NCBI GenBank assembly: GCA_963662155.1
Contig: OY759261.1
Location: forward strand, 33,625,022-33,689,021
Length of the DNA stretch: 64,000 bases
Source: Lamellibrachia columna
Taxonomy: Eukaryota; Annelida; Polychaeta; Sabellida; Siboglinidae
Direction of reading: 5' to 3'
The notes under the pieces were generated by a model. The model did no database searches and was not told where the DNA came from. It saw only the letters and a list, made by a program, of their open reading frames with translations. Positions 22,291 to 34,917 of the stretch are shown here, in pieces; the stretch's first letter is position 1; every line of letters begins with the position of its first letter. Made by a program: the position numbers and the translations under genes.

Positions 22291-22399
22291 TATGCAAGTG
22301 CACCATTTAATAGTATATGTGCAGTGTAGTTGGAACTAAACCTGATATGGTGGTAATTTTTATAAGTGGAGAGGATGTGATGTGACGTCTTCTGACAAT

Positions 22400-22780
22400 T
22401 TTTTCAAGTGTGTTTACTGTAGAGCCAGACAGTAACATTCCTTATATTCCACCAGTGGATTTAAGTCACAACATGGAAGAATTGGCTATTGATGAGGAAA
22501 TGGTTAAGAAAAACTTGATAATCTTAATGTGCGCAAATGAGTAGGACCAAATGGTGTTCACCCTAGGTTGTTACAAGAATTATCTAATCATTTATGTAAA
22601 CTACTAGCTAGGCTATTTAATAATTAACTTGCTGTCGCTGAACTACAAAAGGAATGTAAACAAGCACGGTGTCAAAGACCATATTGTTAGTCATATGAAG
22701 AAAAATGAGCAACAGTTTGTGTTTATTAAAGGTTGTTTTACAGAACTCCAACTGTTAAATGTTATGGACTCATGGACAAG
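22400..22780 (+). pseudogene. CR1-like RT fragment, seed of the 104-bp array
   Basis: Plus-strand reading gives (with frameshifts) EEMVKKNLDNLNVRK-like, then VGPNGVHPRLLQELSNHLCK and LLARLFN, the entry to the RT domain. In the frame 22629-22829 it continues to FVFIKGCFTELQLLNVMDSW and TRALYRGCQ. The last two match the QHGFxKGRSCxTQLLxxxDxWTxALDxG region of CR1-type RT. The 104-bp repeat begins within this motif. Confidence 0.7.
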
Positions 22781-22917
22781 AGCTTTATATAGAGGATGCC
22801 AGTCACTGAGATACATTAGTTTGGGTTGAATAAAGGTCATTCTATGGAACTCCAACTGTTAAATGTTATGGACTCATGGACCAGAGCTTTAGATAGAGGA
22901 TGCCAGTCACTGAGATT
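22735..22917. repeat. 104-bp minisatellite, first 1.7 copies
   Basis: Same unit as the large array downstream; interrupted after CACTGAGAT by the tail of a LINE. Coding reading of the unit: IKGHSMELQLLNVMDSW, TRALDRGCQSLRYISLG. Confidence 0.93.
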
Positions 22918-24857
22918 TAACAAGATTTAACAAGATTGCCATCTCAAACAACAAGTTCCAGATGGCAAGTGGACAAGGAAGCCATTGGCTTATCGAGAGT
23001 CCAACAATTTTCTCATCTATGTGTAGCCCGCCCCTATCAGATATCTGTCAATTCTATTTTTAAACATATTCACACTACTAGCATTAACACAATCATTTGG
23101 CAGTTTGTTCCATTCATTTATCACCCTCTGTGAGAAAGAGTACTTTCTCATGTCCAACCTACACTGCTCCTTAACTAATGCTACTTTGTGTCCTCTGATT
23201 CAACTGCCTTCTTTAAGTTTGAAGAACATATTCCTATCAACATCCTCATAACCGTTCACTATTTTAAACCTACACTGCTCCTTAATTAATCCTGCTTTGT
23301 GACCTCTGGTTCTACTGCCTTCTTTAAGTTTGAAGAACATATTCCTATCAACATCCTCATAACCGTTCACTATTTTAAACCTACACTGCTCCTTAACTAA
23401 TCCTGCTTTGTGACCTCTGGTTCTACTGCCTTCTTTAAGTTTGAAGAACATATTCCTATCAACATCCTCATAACCGTTCACTATTTTAAACACTTCTATT
23501 TGGTCTCCTCTTAGTCTCCTGGTCTCTAGTGTTGTCAAACCACATTGTAATAAGCGACTTTCGTAACTAAGGTCTCTTAATTCTGGAATCAGTTTAGTTG
23601 CTCTTCGTTGTATTCTTTCTAGCTTATCTATGTCTTTTTTACGATATGGCCTCCATGCTTGAATACAATATTCCAAATGTGGTCTAACTATTGCTTTGTA
23701 CAGGGGTACAATTAGATGTTTCTCCTTATACGTGATAGTTCTCCTAATTAGCCCTAGAATTTGATTTCCTTTCGAAGCAGCAATCCCACATTGATCTGAA
23801 ACTTTCATGTCAGCATTAAATGTTACTCCTAAATCCTTTTCTTGTGTGGTTCTACCTAGTACAGCATCCCCCATTTTATATTCCTCGTCCATATTTCCAT
23901 GTCCTATGTGTATACATTTACACTTCCCAAAATTGAATAACATTTGCCATTTTTCTGACCATTTAACTAATTTTTCTAGATCATCCTGTAAACTTTGTTT
24001 ATCTGTATCATTAGTAACCTTTCTGAATACTTTTGTGTCATCTGCAAATTTGAGTACTTTGCTAGATATGTCATCCTCCAAATCATTTATATATATTAAG
24101 AACAGTATAGGGCCTAACACTGATCCCTGTGGTACCCCACTTAAAACAGATTTCCAGTTTGAAATCTCACCATCTACTATTACTCTCTGTCTTCTGTTTG
24201 TAAGCCACTTTTCTATCCAGTTGATTACATCATTGCCTATACCATGGGCTTTTAGTTTAAGTAACAATCTTTGATGTGGCACTTTATCGAAAGCTTTCTG
24301 AAAATCTAAGTAGACAACATCCACTGGTGACCCGTCATCTACCCACTTTGTAATTTCTTCTAAAAAACATAAGAGATTGGTTAGACATGACTGCTTTTAG
24401 GAATCCATGTTGAGATGTATTTATTAATTTATGTTTTATGAGGAATTCCACCATGTGGTCTCTAATTAATGTTTCGAGTAATTTACATACAACTGACGTT
24501 AAACTCACTGGTCTGTAATTTTCTGGCTTCTTCCTCGATCCCTTCTTAAATAGCGGCGTAATGTTTGCTTCTTTCCATTCTGAAGGAACTATTCCTTCTT
24601 CTAGTGACAAGTTAAATAAGTTTGCAAGTGGTGTACTAATTTGATCAACAATTTCCTTTAGCAGTTTTGGTGGTATCCCATCAACTCCAGGTGATTTATT
24701 ATCTTTCATCTTCTTAATTTTCTTTGCTATCATTTCAGGAGTTACAAATAACTGCCCTAAATGTTCTGATTTATTGCCCTCAAATTTAGTCAATGGAACT
24801 GGAGGTGAGCTGATATCTTCTGTGGTAAAAACTGAGCTGAAATACTCATTCAGGACC
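22918..24857 (-). mobile_element. CR1-like LINE inserted in the 104-bp array; RT core intact
   Basis: 5'-truncated copy. The first frame (24335-24793) has LFVTPEMIAKKIKKMKDNKS, PGVDGIPPKLLKE and PLFKKGSRKKPENYRPVSLT. A 2-bp deletion near 24385 shifts to the next frame (to 23200), with VYLDFQKAFDKVPHQRLLLK, SGVPQGSVLGPILFLIYIND and the catalytic KFADDTKVF, then YCIQAWRPYRKKDID. One stop (AGA to TGA, about 23203) ends it; homologous coding continues to the usual INEWNKL and YL-x-AGYT region. The 3' tail is two ATCTTGTTAAA repeats. Target duplication is at most AGAT. Among the LINEs here it is the least damaged RT. Confidence 0.92.
23157..23490. repeat. 111-bp (37-codon) tandem triplication in LINE ORF2
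   Basis: On the minus strand the segment FKIVNGYEDVDRNMFFKLKE to GLVKEQCR occurs three times in tandem, in frame. The junctions fall at EQCR/FKIVNG. It is an early-stage minisatellite inside coding sequence. Confidence 0.95.
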
Positions 24858-27800
24858 CAGATACATTAGTTTGGGTTTAATAAAGGTCATTATATGGAAC
24901 TCCAACTGTTAAATGTTATGGACTCATGGACCAGAGCCTTATATAGAGGATGCCAGTCACTGAGATACATTAGTTTGGGTTTAATAAAGGTCATTTTATG
25001 GAACTCCAACTGTTAAATGTTATGGACTCATGGACCAGAGTCTTAGACAGGGGATGCCAGTCACTGAGATACATTAGTTTGGGTTGAATAAAGGTCATTC
25101 TATGGAACTCCAACTGTTAAATGTTATGGACTCATGGACCAGAGCTTTCGATAGAGGATGCCAGTCACTGAGATACATTAGTTTGGGTTGAATAAAGGTC
25201 ATTCTATGGAACTCCAACTGTTAAATGTTATGGACTCGTGGACTAGAGCTTTAGATAGAGGATGCCAGTCACTGAGATACATTAGTTTGGGTTTAATAAA
25301 GGTCATTCTACGGAACTCCAACTGTTAAATGTTATGGACTCATAGACCAGAGCCTTATATAGAGGATGCCAGTCACTGAGATACATTAGTTTGCGTTTAA
25401 TAAAGGTCATTCTATGGAACTCCAACTGTTAAATGTTATCGACTCATGGACCAGAGCCTTATGTAGAGGATGCCAGTCACTGAGATATATTAGTTTGGGT
25501 TTAATAAAGGTCATTCTATGGAACTCCAACTGTTAAATGTTATGGACTCGTGGACTAGAGCTTTAGATAGAGGATGCCAGTCACTGAGATACATTAGTTT
25601 GGGTTTAATAAAGGTCATTCTATGGAACTCCAACTGTTAAATGTTATGGACTCATGGACCAGAGCCTTATATAGAGGATGCCAGTCACTGAGATACATTA
25701 GTTTGGGTTTAATAAAGGTCATTCTATGGAACTCCAACTGTTAAATGTTATGGACTCATGGACCAGAGCTTTAGATAGAGGATGCCAGTCACTGAGATAC
25801 ATTAGGTTGGGTTTAATAAAGGTCATTCTATGGAACTCCAACTGTTAAATGTTATGGACTCATGGACCAGAGCTTTAGATAGAGGATGCCAGTCACTGAG
25901 ATACATTAGTTTGGGTTTAATAAAGGTCATTCTACGGAACTCCAACTGTTAAATGTTATGGACTCATGGACCAGAGCCTTAGACAGAGGATGCCAGTCAC
26001 TGAGATACATTAGTTTGGGTTGAATAAAGGTCATTCTATGGAACTCCAACTGTTAAATGTTATGGACTCATGGACCAGAGCTTTATATAGAGGATGCCAG
26101 TCACTGAGATACATTAGTTTGGGTTTAATAAAGGTCATTCTATGGAACTCCAACTGTTAAATGTTATGGACTCATGGACTAGAGCCTTAGATAGAGGATG
26201 CCAGTCACTGAGATACATTAGTTTGGGTTGAATAAAGGTCATTCTATGGAACTCAAACTGTTAAATGTTATGGACTCATGGACTAGAGCCTTAGATAGAG
26301 GATGCCAGTCACTGAGATACATTAGTTTGGGCTTAATAAAGGTCATTCTATGGAACTCCAACTGTTAAATGTTATGGACTCATGGACCAGAGCTTTCGAT
26401 AGAGGATGCCAGTCACTGAGATACATTAGTTTATGTTGAATAAAGGTCATTCTATGGAACTCCAACAGTTAAATGTTATGGACTCATGGACTAGAGCCTT
26501 AGATAGAGGATGCCAGTCACTGAGATACATTAGTTTGGGTTGAATAAAGGTCATTCTATGGAACTCCAACTGTTAAATGTTATGGACTCATGGACCAGAG
26601 CCTTAGATAGAGGATGCCAGTCACTGAGATACATTAGTTTGGGTTTAATAAAGGTCATTCTATGGAACTCCAACTGTTAAATGTTATGGACTCATGGACC
26701 AGAGCTTTCGATAGAGGATGCCAGTCACTGAGATACATTAGTTTATGTTGAATAAAGGTCATTCTATGGAACTCCAACAGTTAAATGTTATGGACTCATG
26801 GACCAGAGCCTTAGATAGAGGATGCCAGTCACTGAGATACATTAGTTTGGGTTTAATAAAGGTCATTCTATGGAACTCCAACTGTTAAATGTTATGGACT
26901 CATGGACCAGAGCCTTAGATAGAGGATGCCAGTCACTGAGATACATTAGTTTGGGTTTAATAAAGGTCATTCTATGGAACTCCAACTGTTAAATGTTATG
27001 GACTCATGGACCAGAGCCTTAGACAGAGGATGCCAGTCACTGAGATACATTAGTTTGGGTTTAATAAAGGTCATTCTATGGAACTCCAACTGTTAAATGT
27101 TATGGACTCATGGACCAGAGCTTTCGATAGAGGATGCCAGTCACTGAGATACATTAGTTTATGTTGAATGAAGGTCATTTTATGGAACTCCAACAGTTAA
27201 ATGTTATGGACTCATGGACTAGAGCCTTAGATAGAGGATGCCAGTCACTGAGATACATTAGTTTGGGTTGAATAAAGGTCATTATATGGAACTCCAACTG
27301 TTAAATGTTATGGACTCATGGACCAGAGCCTTAGATAGAGGATGCCAGTCACTGAGATACATTAGTTTGGGTTTAATAAAGGTCATTCTATGGAACTCCA
27401 ACTGTTAAATGTTATGGACTCATGGACCAGAGCTTTAGATAGAGGACGCCAGTCACTGAGATACATTAGTTTGGGTTTAATAAAGGTCATTCTACGGAAC
27501 TCCAACTGTTAAATGTTATGGACTCATGGACTAGAGCCTTAGATAGAGGATGCCAGTCACTGAAATACATTAATTTGGGTTTAATAAAGGTCATTCTATG
27601 GAACTCCAACTGTTAAATGTTATGGACTCATGGACCAGAGCCTTATATAGAGGATGCCAGTCACTGAGATACATTAGTTTGGGTTTAATAAAGTTCATTC
27701 TATGGAACTCCAACTGCTAAATGTTATGGACTCATGGACCAGAGCTTTAGATAGAGGATGCCAGTCACTGAGATACATTAGTTTTGGTTTAATAAAGGTC

Positions 27801-29100
27801 ATTCTATGGAACTCCAACTGTTAAATGTTATGGACTCATGGACCAGAGCCTTATATAGAGGATGCCAGTCACTGAGATACATTAGTTTGGGTTTAATAAA
27901 GGTCATTCTATGGAACTCCAACTGTTAAATGTTATGGACTCATGGACCAGAGCTTTAGATAGAGGATGCCAGTCACTGAGATACATTAGTTTGGGTTTAA
28001 TAAAGGTCATTCTACGGAACTCCAACTGTTAAATGTTATGGACTCATGGACCAGAGCTTTAGATAGAGGATGCCAGTCACTGAGATACATTAGTTTGGGT
28101 TTAATAAAGGTCATTCTATGGAACTCCAACTGTTAAATGTTATGGACTCATGGACCAGAGCCTTATATAGAGGATGCCAGTCACTGAGATACATTAGTTT
28201 GGGTTTAATAAAGGTCATTCTCTGGAACTCCAACTGTTAAATGTTATGGACTCATGGACCAGAGCTTTAGATAGAGGATGCCAGTCACTGAGATACATTA
28301 GTTTGGGTTTAATAAAGGTCATTCTATGGAACTCCAACTGTTAAATGTTATGGACTCATGGACCAGAGCCTTAGATAGAGGATGCCAGTCACTGAGATAC
28401 ATTAGTTTGGGTTTAATAAAGGTCATTCTATGGAACTCCAACTGTTAAATGTTATGGACTCATGGACTAGAGCCTTAGATAGAGGATGCCAGTCACTGAG
28501 ATACATTAGTTTGGGTTTAATAAAGGTCATTCTATGGAACTCCAACTGTTAAATGTTATGGACTCATGGACCAGAGCTTTAGATAGAGGATGCCAGTCAT
28601 TGAGATACATTAGTTTGAGTTTAATAAAGGTCATTCTATGGAACTCCAACTGTTAAATGTTATGGACTCATGGACCAGAGCTTTAGATAGAGGATGCCAG
28701 TCACTGAGATACATTAGTTTGGGTTTAATAAAGGTCATTCTATGGAACTCCAACTGTTAAATGTTATGGACTCATGGACCAGAGCTTTAGATAGAGGACG
28801 CCAGTCACCGAGATACATTAGTTTGGGTTTAATAAAGGTCATTCTACGGAACTCCAACTGTTAAATGTTATGGACTCATGGACCAGAGCCTTAGATAGAG
28901 GATGCCAGTCACTGAGATACATTAGTTTGGGTTTAATAAAGGTCATTCTACGGAAGTCCAACTGTTAAATGTTATGGACTCATGGACCAGAGCCTTAGAT
29001 AGAGGATGTCAGTCACTGAGATACATTAGTTTGGATTTAATAAAGGTCATTCTACGGAACTCCAACTGTTAAATGTTATCGACTGATGGATCAGATCTTT
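24858..29100. repeat. 104-bp minisatellite, main block (about 41 copies)
   Basis: TATGGACTC recurs at 24917, 25021 and 25125, giving a 104-bp period. The unit contains GGAACTCCAACTGTTAAATG, GACTCATGGACCAGAGC and GATGCCAGTCACTGAGATAC. It derives from a CR1-type RT motif on the plus strand (see 22400-22780) but 104 is not a multiple of 3, so the frame is lost between copies. Variants (GCTTTCGATAG, GCCTTATATAG, GCCTTAGATAG) recur in runs. Confidence 0.97.
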
Positions 29101-29113
29101 AGAGATGCCTGAG

Positions 29114-29912
29114 ATGCATTATTGCTACATTATCGTCCAATGACAAACAATATGTCAACGAGATGGGGAATAGGAAGATGACCACCTGAGGGCATCATAT
29201 TTCACAGCTAATCTGGACATGTTGATGATAGCGACATGGTACATTGACAGTTTGAGTGTTTCTTTATTTATTTGAGCTATGTTTTCTTTGTGTGACCATA
29301 CTGCGAAGGCCTAAGCACATTATTAGATTTGAAAGAGTTTTTCTATCTTTCGGGTGTTGGTTTCATAGTTTTTAATTGAAACAAATACATTCCAGTCACG
29401 TTTCACCAAACAACTGGTGGTCATCTTGAAAATTATGATTTTGATTAATTTTTTAATGGAAATTTTTTTTTTTAAAGTAACCATCAGGATTGGATAATTG
29501 TTTTATTGTGGGCAAAATTAACATAAATGACTACATTTACTTCACAGGATTGCCAATGGTAAGTTCAGTGGATGATTTCTGTATAGTACGTTGAAGTTGA
29601 TGTTTTATTTTACTTTGTCATTCGATGAATTTTGCTTCACGATCTAAAAATGTATTAACTGTAACACAGCAATTTTGAAGGTAAACAAATGTCAGTTGTT
29701 TGAGGCCTAAGCGGAAGATACCAAAACTCTTTCAAAAATATGTTATTAAGCCTTAGCAATTTGCTCATACTAACAAAACACTGCTCAAATAAACAAAGAA
29801 ACACTCATATTGTCAATGGATCGTGTCGTGACACCCTCAGGTTGGCGTCTTCCAAAGAACATTTCGTTGACACAACTTTTCTCATCGGACAATAATGTAG
29901 CAACAATGTATT
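29114..29912. mobile_element. 0.8-kb fold-back (long inverted repeat) element
   Basis: Left arm 29114 to about 29350 and right arm about 29700-29912 are imperfect inverted repeats (roughly three quarters identical by eye, with indels). The best block is 29253-29287 against 29783-29807, one mismatch in 25. Both arms share TTGCTACATTAT at their outer ends and AAAGAGTTTT at their inner ends. The loop (29350-29700) is AT-rich and non-coding. The left arm meets the degenerate last copy of the 104-bp array. Likely a MITE or fold-back element; no clear target duplication found. Confidence 0.75.
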
Positions 29913-30070
29913 GCAGTGGGTAAAACTGATGCTTTTCACGTCTAAATCCGAATCAAAATTGACTGTAAACAACAATAAAATTACCAAACGAGGGCGTCGT
30001 TGTTAAGCACGAATTTGACAAACTCGCTTTGATGCACGTTCCAAAAATGTGTCTGATGGAGCTTTTTTCC
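29913..30070. other. Non-coding spacer
   Basis: Nothing recognised between the fold-back element and the next LINE fragment. Confidence 0.4.
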
Positions 30071-31082
30071 TGGTATGTTATGTTCCTCCTAATCAACAAA
30101 AAAATGTGATTACCCTTTGAAGCTGCAATACCACACAGTTATGAAACTTTCATATCAGCACTTATTGTTATTTTCTTTTACAGTAATAACTAGAACATGT
30201 ATCTCCCATATAATAGTTTACCTCCAAATTCCCATGTCCTGTATGTAGGCATTTACATTTCCCAAAATTGAATAACATCTGCCTTTTTCCAGACAATTTC
30301 ACTAATCTGTCTAGATCATTTTATAAATGTTGTTTATCACCATCAGTGTTAACCTTTCTAAAAACTTTTGTGTGATCCACAAATTTCAGTATGTTACTTG
30401 TTATATTGTCGTCCAAGTCATTGATATATATTAAGAATAATAAAGATCCTAAAATTGATCCTTGTTGTACCCCAGTCAAAACTGATTTCTAGTTTGAAAC
30501 GTCTCCATCTACTACAACTCGTTGTCTTCTATCCAGTCAATTAAGCCATCCCCGATACCATGAGCTTTTAATTTAAGTAGTAATCTTTGATGTGGCATTC
30601 TGTCAAAAGCTTTCTGAAAATCTAAGTAGATAATATCTACTGGCAACCCCTCATCTATCCACTTAGTGATTTCTTCAAAAAAACATAACACATTTATTAA
30701 GCATAACCTCGCTTTTAGGAATCCATGTTGAGATGAATCTAATAATTTATGCTTTGCAAGGAAGTCCACCATATGGTGTTTAATTAACCTTTCTAATAAT
30801 TTACAAATCACTGACGTTAAACTCACTGGTCTGTAATTCTATAATTTTTCGAACCCTTTTTAAATAATGGTATGATGTTTGCTTTTAATGACAAGTTGAA
30901 CACTCTTGCAAGTGGTATACTGATTTGTTCTACTGTTTCCATTAGTAGTTTTAGAGGAATTCCATCCACTCCAGGTGATTTATTTTCCTTCATTGACTTT
31001 ATTTTCTTAGCTACCATTTCTGGAGTTACAATTAACTTCCCTGAATAGTCAGATTTAGCCTCCTGAAATTTACCATCTAGAA
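30071..31082 (-). mobile_element. CR1-like LINE RT fragment
   Basis: Minus-strand reading from 31082: GKFQEAKSDYSGKLIVTPEM, KENKSPGVDGIPLKLLMETV, IPLFKKGS, MSLTSVICKLLERLIKHHMV, HGFLKARLCLINVLCFFEEI, VDIIYLDFQKAFDRMPHQRL. After a deletion the remaining RT (SVLTG-PQGS-like, VLKFADD-like at about 30370) is broken by stops. Part of the thumb and KCKCLHTG-like region remain near 30250. Lower-coordinate (3') part of the element is missing. Confidence 0.85.
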
Positions 31083-31207
31083 CTGACTTCCCAAGACTCA
31101 ACTGTCTCGGGAAGTATTCAGCTATACAATCAATCAGCACACTTTACCAATGCCATACACAGTCAGTAGAGGGGAGATTGGATTGCTTTGGGAAATATTC
31201 ATCTATG
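31083..31207. repeat. Detached 1.5 units of the 81-bp array
   Basis: This contains GGAAGTATTCAGCTATACAA, GCACACTTTACCAATGCCAT and CAGTCAGTAGAGGGGAGA, clearly the unit of the array at 35.7-38.1 kb, 4.5 kb away. A LINE 5' truncation point lies on its left and single-copy DNA on its right. Confidence 0.9.
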
Positions 31208-31341
31208 GGTCACTCTCCAAAATGGTCCGACACTTCGTTTTTTCTTTATCGAAAATAGTATTATTACATACCACTGGCTTTGTCTAGACGAGTTCTTTAA
31301 GGAAATGTATACCTTTCCTACAGTCGTATGCCAATGAAGGG

Positions 31342-31377
<36 letters not shown>

Positions 31378-31596
31378 GAATGCTTTCTCATGGGATGCTA
31401 TCAATAACACGTCGAGAGAAACCCACTTAGACGAATGTTCAGCTAATCATCTGTCGCCAAAACGTTTCAACTAGGGTCCGTTAGGAAGACAATGTTTTAT
31501 ATTGTTGTCCTACATTTAGAAGCAGAATAAACATCAGTGTTGGGAATATTATATGGAAAACAACAACTTTGCTTTAAAAAATTATCAGATGGTTGT
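31208..31596. other. Non-coding spacer with TA microsatellite (31344-31375)
   Basis: No gene seen. It includes a run of about 16 TA units. Confidence 0.7.
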
Positions 31597-34500
31597 TACA
31601 CCCAGTACCAAGGTGTGGTGGTTGTTGTTACACCATGTACCAAGTTGTGGTGGTTGTTGTTACACCATGTACCAAGGTGTGGTGGTTGTTATTACACCAT
31701 GTACCAAGGTGTGTTGGTTGTTGTTACACCATGTACCAAGGTGTGGTGGTTGTTGTATCACCATGTACCAATGTGTGGTGGTTGTTGTTGCACCATGTAC
31801 AAAGGTGTGGTGGTTGTTGTTACACCATGTACCAAGTTGTGGTGGTTGTTGTTACACCATGTACCAAGGTGTGGTGGTTGTTGTTACACCATGTAACAAG
31901 GTGTGGTGGTTGTTGTTACACCATGTACCAATGTGCGGTGGTTGTTGTTACACCATGTACCAAGGTGTTGTGGTTGTTGTTACACCATGTAACAAGGTGT
32001 GGTGGTTGTTGTTACACCCAGTACCAATGTGTGGTGGTTGTTGTTACACCATGTACCAAGGTGTGGTGGTTGTTGTTACACCCAGTACCAAGGTGTTGTG
32101 GTTGTTGTTACACCATGTACCAAGGTGTGGTGGTTGTTGTTACACCATGTACAAAGGTGTGGTGGTTGTTGTTACACCATGTAACAATGTGTGGTGGTTG
32201 TTGTTACACCATTACCAAGGTGTGGTGGTTGTTGCTACACCATGTACCAAGGTGTGGTGGTTGTTGTTACACCATGTACCAAGGTGTGGTGGTTGTTGTT
32301 ACACCATGTACAAAGGTGTGGTGGTTGTTGTTACACAATGTACCAAGGTGTGGTGGTTGTTGTTATACCATGTAACAAGGTGTGGTGGTTGTTGTTACAC
32401 CCAGTATCAAGGTGTGGTGGTTGTTGTTACACCATGTACCAAGGTGTGGTGGTTGTTGTTACACCATGTACCAAGGTGTGGTGGTTGTTGTTATACCATG
32501 TACCAAGGTGTGGTGGTTGTTGTTACACCATGTACCAAGGTGTGGTGGTTGTTGTTACACCATGTACAAAGGTGTGGTGGTTGTTGTTACACAATGTACC
32601 AAGGTATGGTGGTTGTTGTTATACCATGTAACAAGGTGTGGTGGTTGTTGTTACACCCAGTACCAAGGTGTGGTGGTTGTTGTTACACCCAGTATCAAGG
32701 TGTGGTGGTTGTTGTTACACCATGTACCAAGGTGTGGTGGTTGTTGTTACACCCAGTACCAAAGTATGGTGGTTGTTGTTACACCCAGTACCAAGGTGTG
32801 GTGTTTGTTGTTACACCATGTACCAAGTTGTGGTGGTTGTTGTTACACCATGTACCAAGGTGTGGTTGTTGTTGTTAGTGTTACACCATGTACCAAGGTG
32901 TGGTGGTTGCTGTTACACCATGTACCAAGGTGTGGTGGTTGTTGTTACATCATGTACCAAGGTGTGGTGGTTGTTGTTACATCATGTACCAATGTGTGGT
33001 GGTTGTTGTTACACCATGTACCAAGTTGTGGTGGTTGTTGTTACATCATGTACCAATGTGTGGTGGTTGTTGTTACATCATGTACCAATGTGTGGTGGTT
33101 GTTGTTACACCATGTACCAATGTGTGGTGGTTGTTGTTACATCATGTACCAATGTGTGGTGGTTGTTGTTACACCATGCACCAAGGTGTGGTGGTTGTTG
33201 TTACACCCAGTACCAAGGTGTGGTGGTTGTTGTTACACCCAGTACCAAGGTGTGGTGTTTGTTGTTACACCATGTACCAAGTTGTGGTGGTTGTTGTTAC
33301 ACCATGTACCAAGGTGTGGTTGTTGTTGTTAGTGTTACACCATGTACCAAGGTGTGGTGGTTGCTGTTACACCATGTACCAAGGTGTGGTTGTTGTTGTT
33401 ACACCATGTACCAATGTGTGGTGGTTGTTGTTACATCATGTACCAATGTGTGGTGGTTGTTGTTACACCATGTACCAAGTTGTGGTGGTTGTTGTTACAC
33501 CATGTACCAAGGTGTGGTGGTTGTTGTTACACCATGTACCAAGGTGTGGTGGTTGTCGGTACACCATGTACCAAGTTGTGGTGGTTGTTGTTACACCATG
33601 TACCAAGGTGTGGTGGTTGTTGTTACACCATGTACCAAGGTGTGGTGGTTGTTGTTACATCATGTACCAATGTGTGGTGGTTGTTGTTACACCATGTACC
33701 AAGTTGTGGTGGTTGTTGTTACACCATGTACCAAGGTGTGGTGGTTGTCGGTACACCATGTACCAAGGTGTGATGGTTGTTGTTACACCATGTACCAAGG
33801 TGTGGTGGTTGTTGTTACACCATGTACCAAGGTGTGGTGGTTGTTGTTACATCATGTACCAAGGTGTGGTGGTTGTTGTTACACCATGTACCAAGTTGTG
33901 GTGGTTGTTGTTAAACCATGTACAAAGGTGTGGTGGTTGTTGTTAAACCATGTACCAAGGTGTGGTGGTTGTTGTTACACCATGTACCAAGGTGTGGTGG
34001 TTGTTGTTACATCATGTACCAAGGTGTGGTGGTTGTTGTTAAACCATGTACCAAGGTGTGGTGGTTGTTGTTAAACCATGTACAAAGGTGTGGTGGTTGT
34101 TGTTACACCAGGTACCAAGGTGTGGTGGTTGTCGTTACACCATGTACAAAGGTGTGGTGATTGTTGTTACACCATGTACAAAGGTGTGGTGGTTGTTGTT
34201 ACATCATGTACAAAGGTGTGGTGGTTGTTGTTACATCATGTACCAAGGTGTGGTGGTTGTTGTTACACCAGGTACCAAGGTGTGGTGGTTGTTGTTACAC
34301 CATGTACAAAGGTGTGGTGGTTGTTGTTACATCATGTACCAAGGTGTGGTGGTTGTTGTTACATCATGTACCAAGGTGTGGTGGTTGTTGTTACATCATG
34401 TACCAAGGTGTGGTGGTTGTTGTTACATCATGTACCAAGGTGTGGTGGTTGTTGTTACATCATGTACCAAGGTGTGGTGGTTGTTGTTACATCATGTAAC

Positions 34501-34917
34501 AGGGTGTGGTGGTTGTTGTTATACCATGTACCAAGGTGTGGTGGTTGTTGTTACACCATGTACCAAGGTGTGGTGGTTGTTGTTACACCATGTACAAAGG
34601 TGTGGTGGTTGTTGTTACACAATGTACCAAGGTATGGTGGTTGTTGTTATACCATGTAACAAGGTGTGGTGGTTGTTGTTACACCCAGTACCAAGGTGTG
34701 GTGGTTGTTGTTACACCATGTACCAAGTTGTGGTGGTTGTTGTTACACCATGTACCAAGGTGTGGTGATTGTTGTTACACCATGTACGAAGGTGTGGTGG
34801 TTGTCGTTACACCATGTACAAAGGTGTGGTGGTTGTTGTTACATCATGTAACAAGGTGTGGTGGTTGTCGTTACACCATGTACAAAGGTGTGGTGGTTGT
34901 TGTTACATCATGTACCA
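31597..34917. repeat. 32-bp minisatellite, about 104 copies
   Basis: The unit is GGTGTGGTGGTTGTTGTTAC plus ACCATGTACCAA. It lacks stop codons in all three plus-strand frames, so long overlapping open frames appear (VVVVVTPCTK, WWLLLHHVP, CGGCCYTMYQ). A longer unusual segment with GGTTGTTGTTGTTAGTGTTA occurs at about 32862 and again at about 33312, and its neighbours match too, so a block of about 450 bp (14 units) has been duplicated. I do not regard the open frames as genes. Confidence 0.97.
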
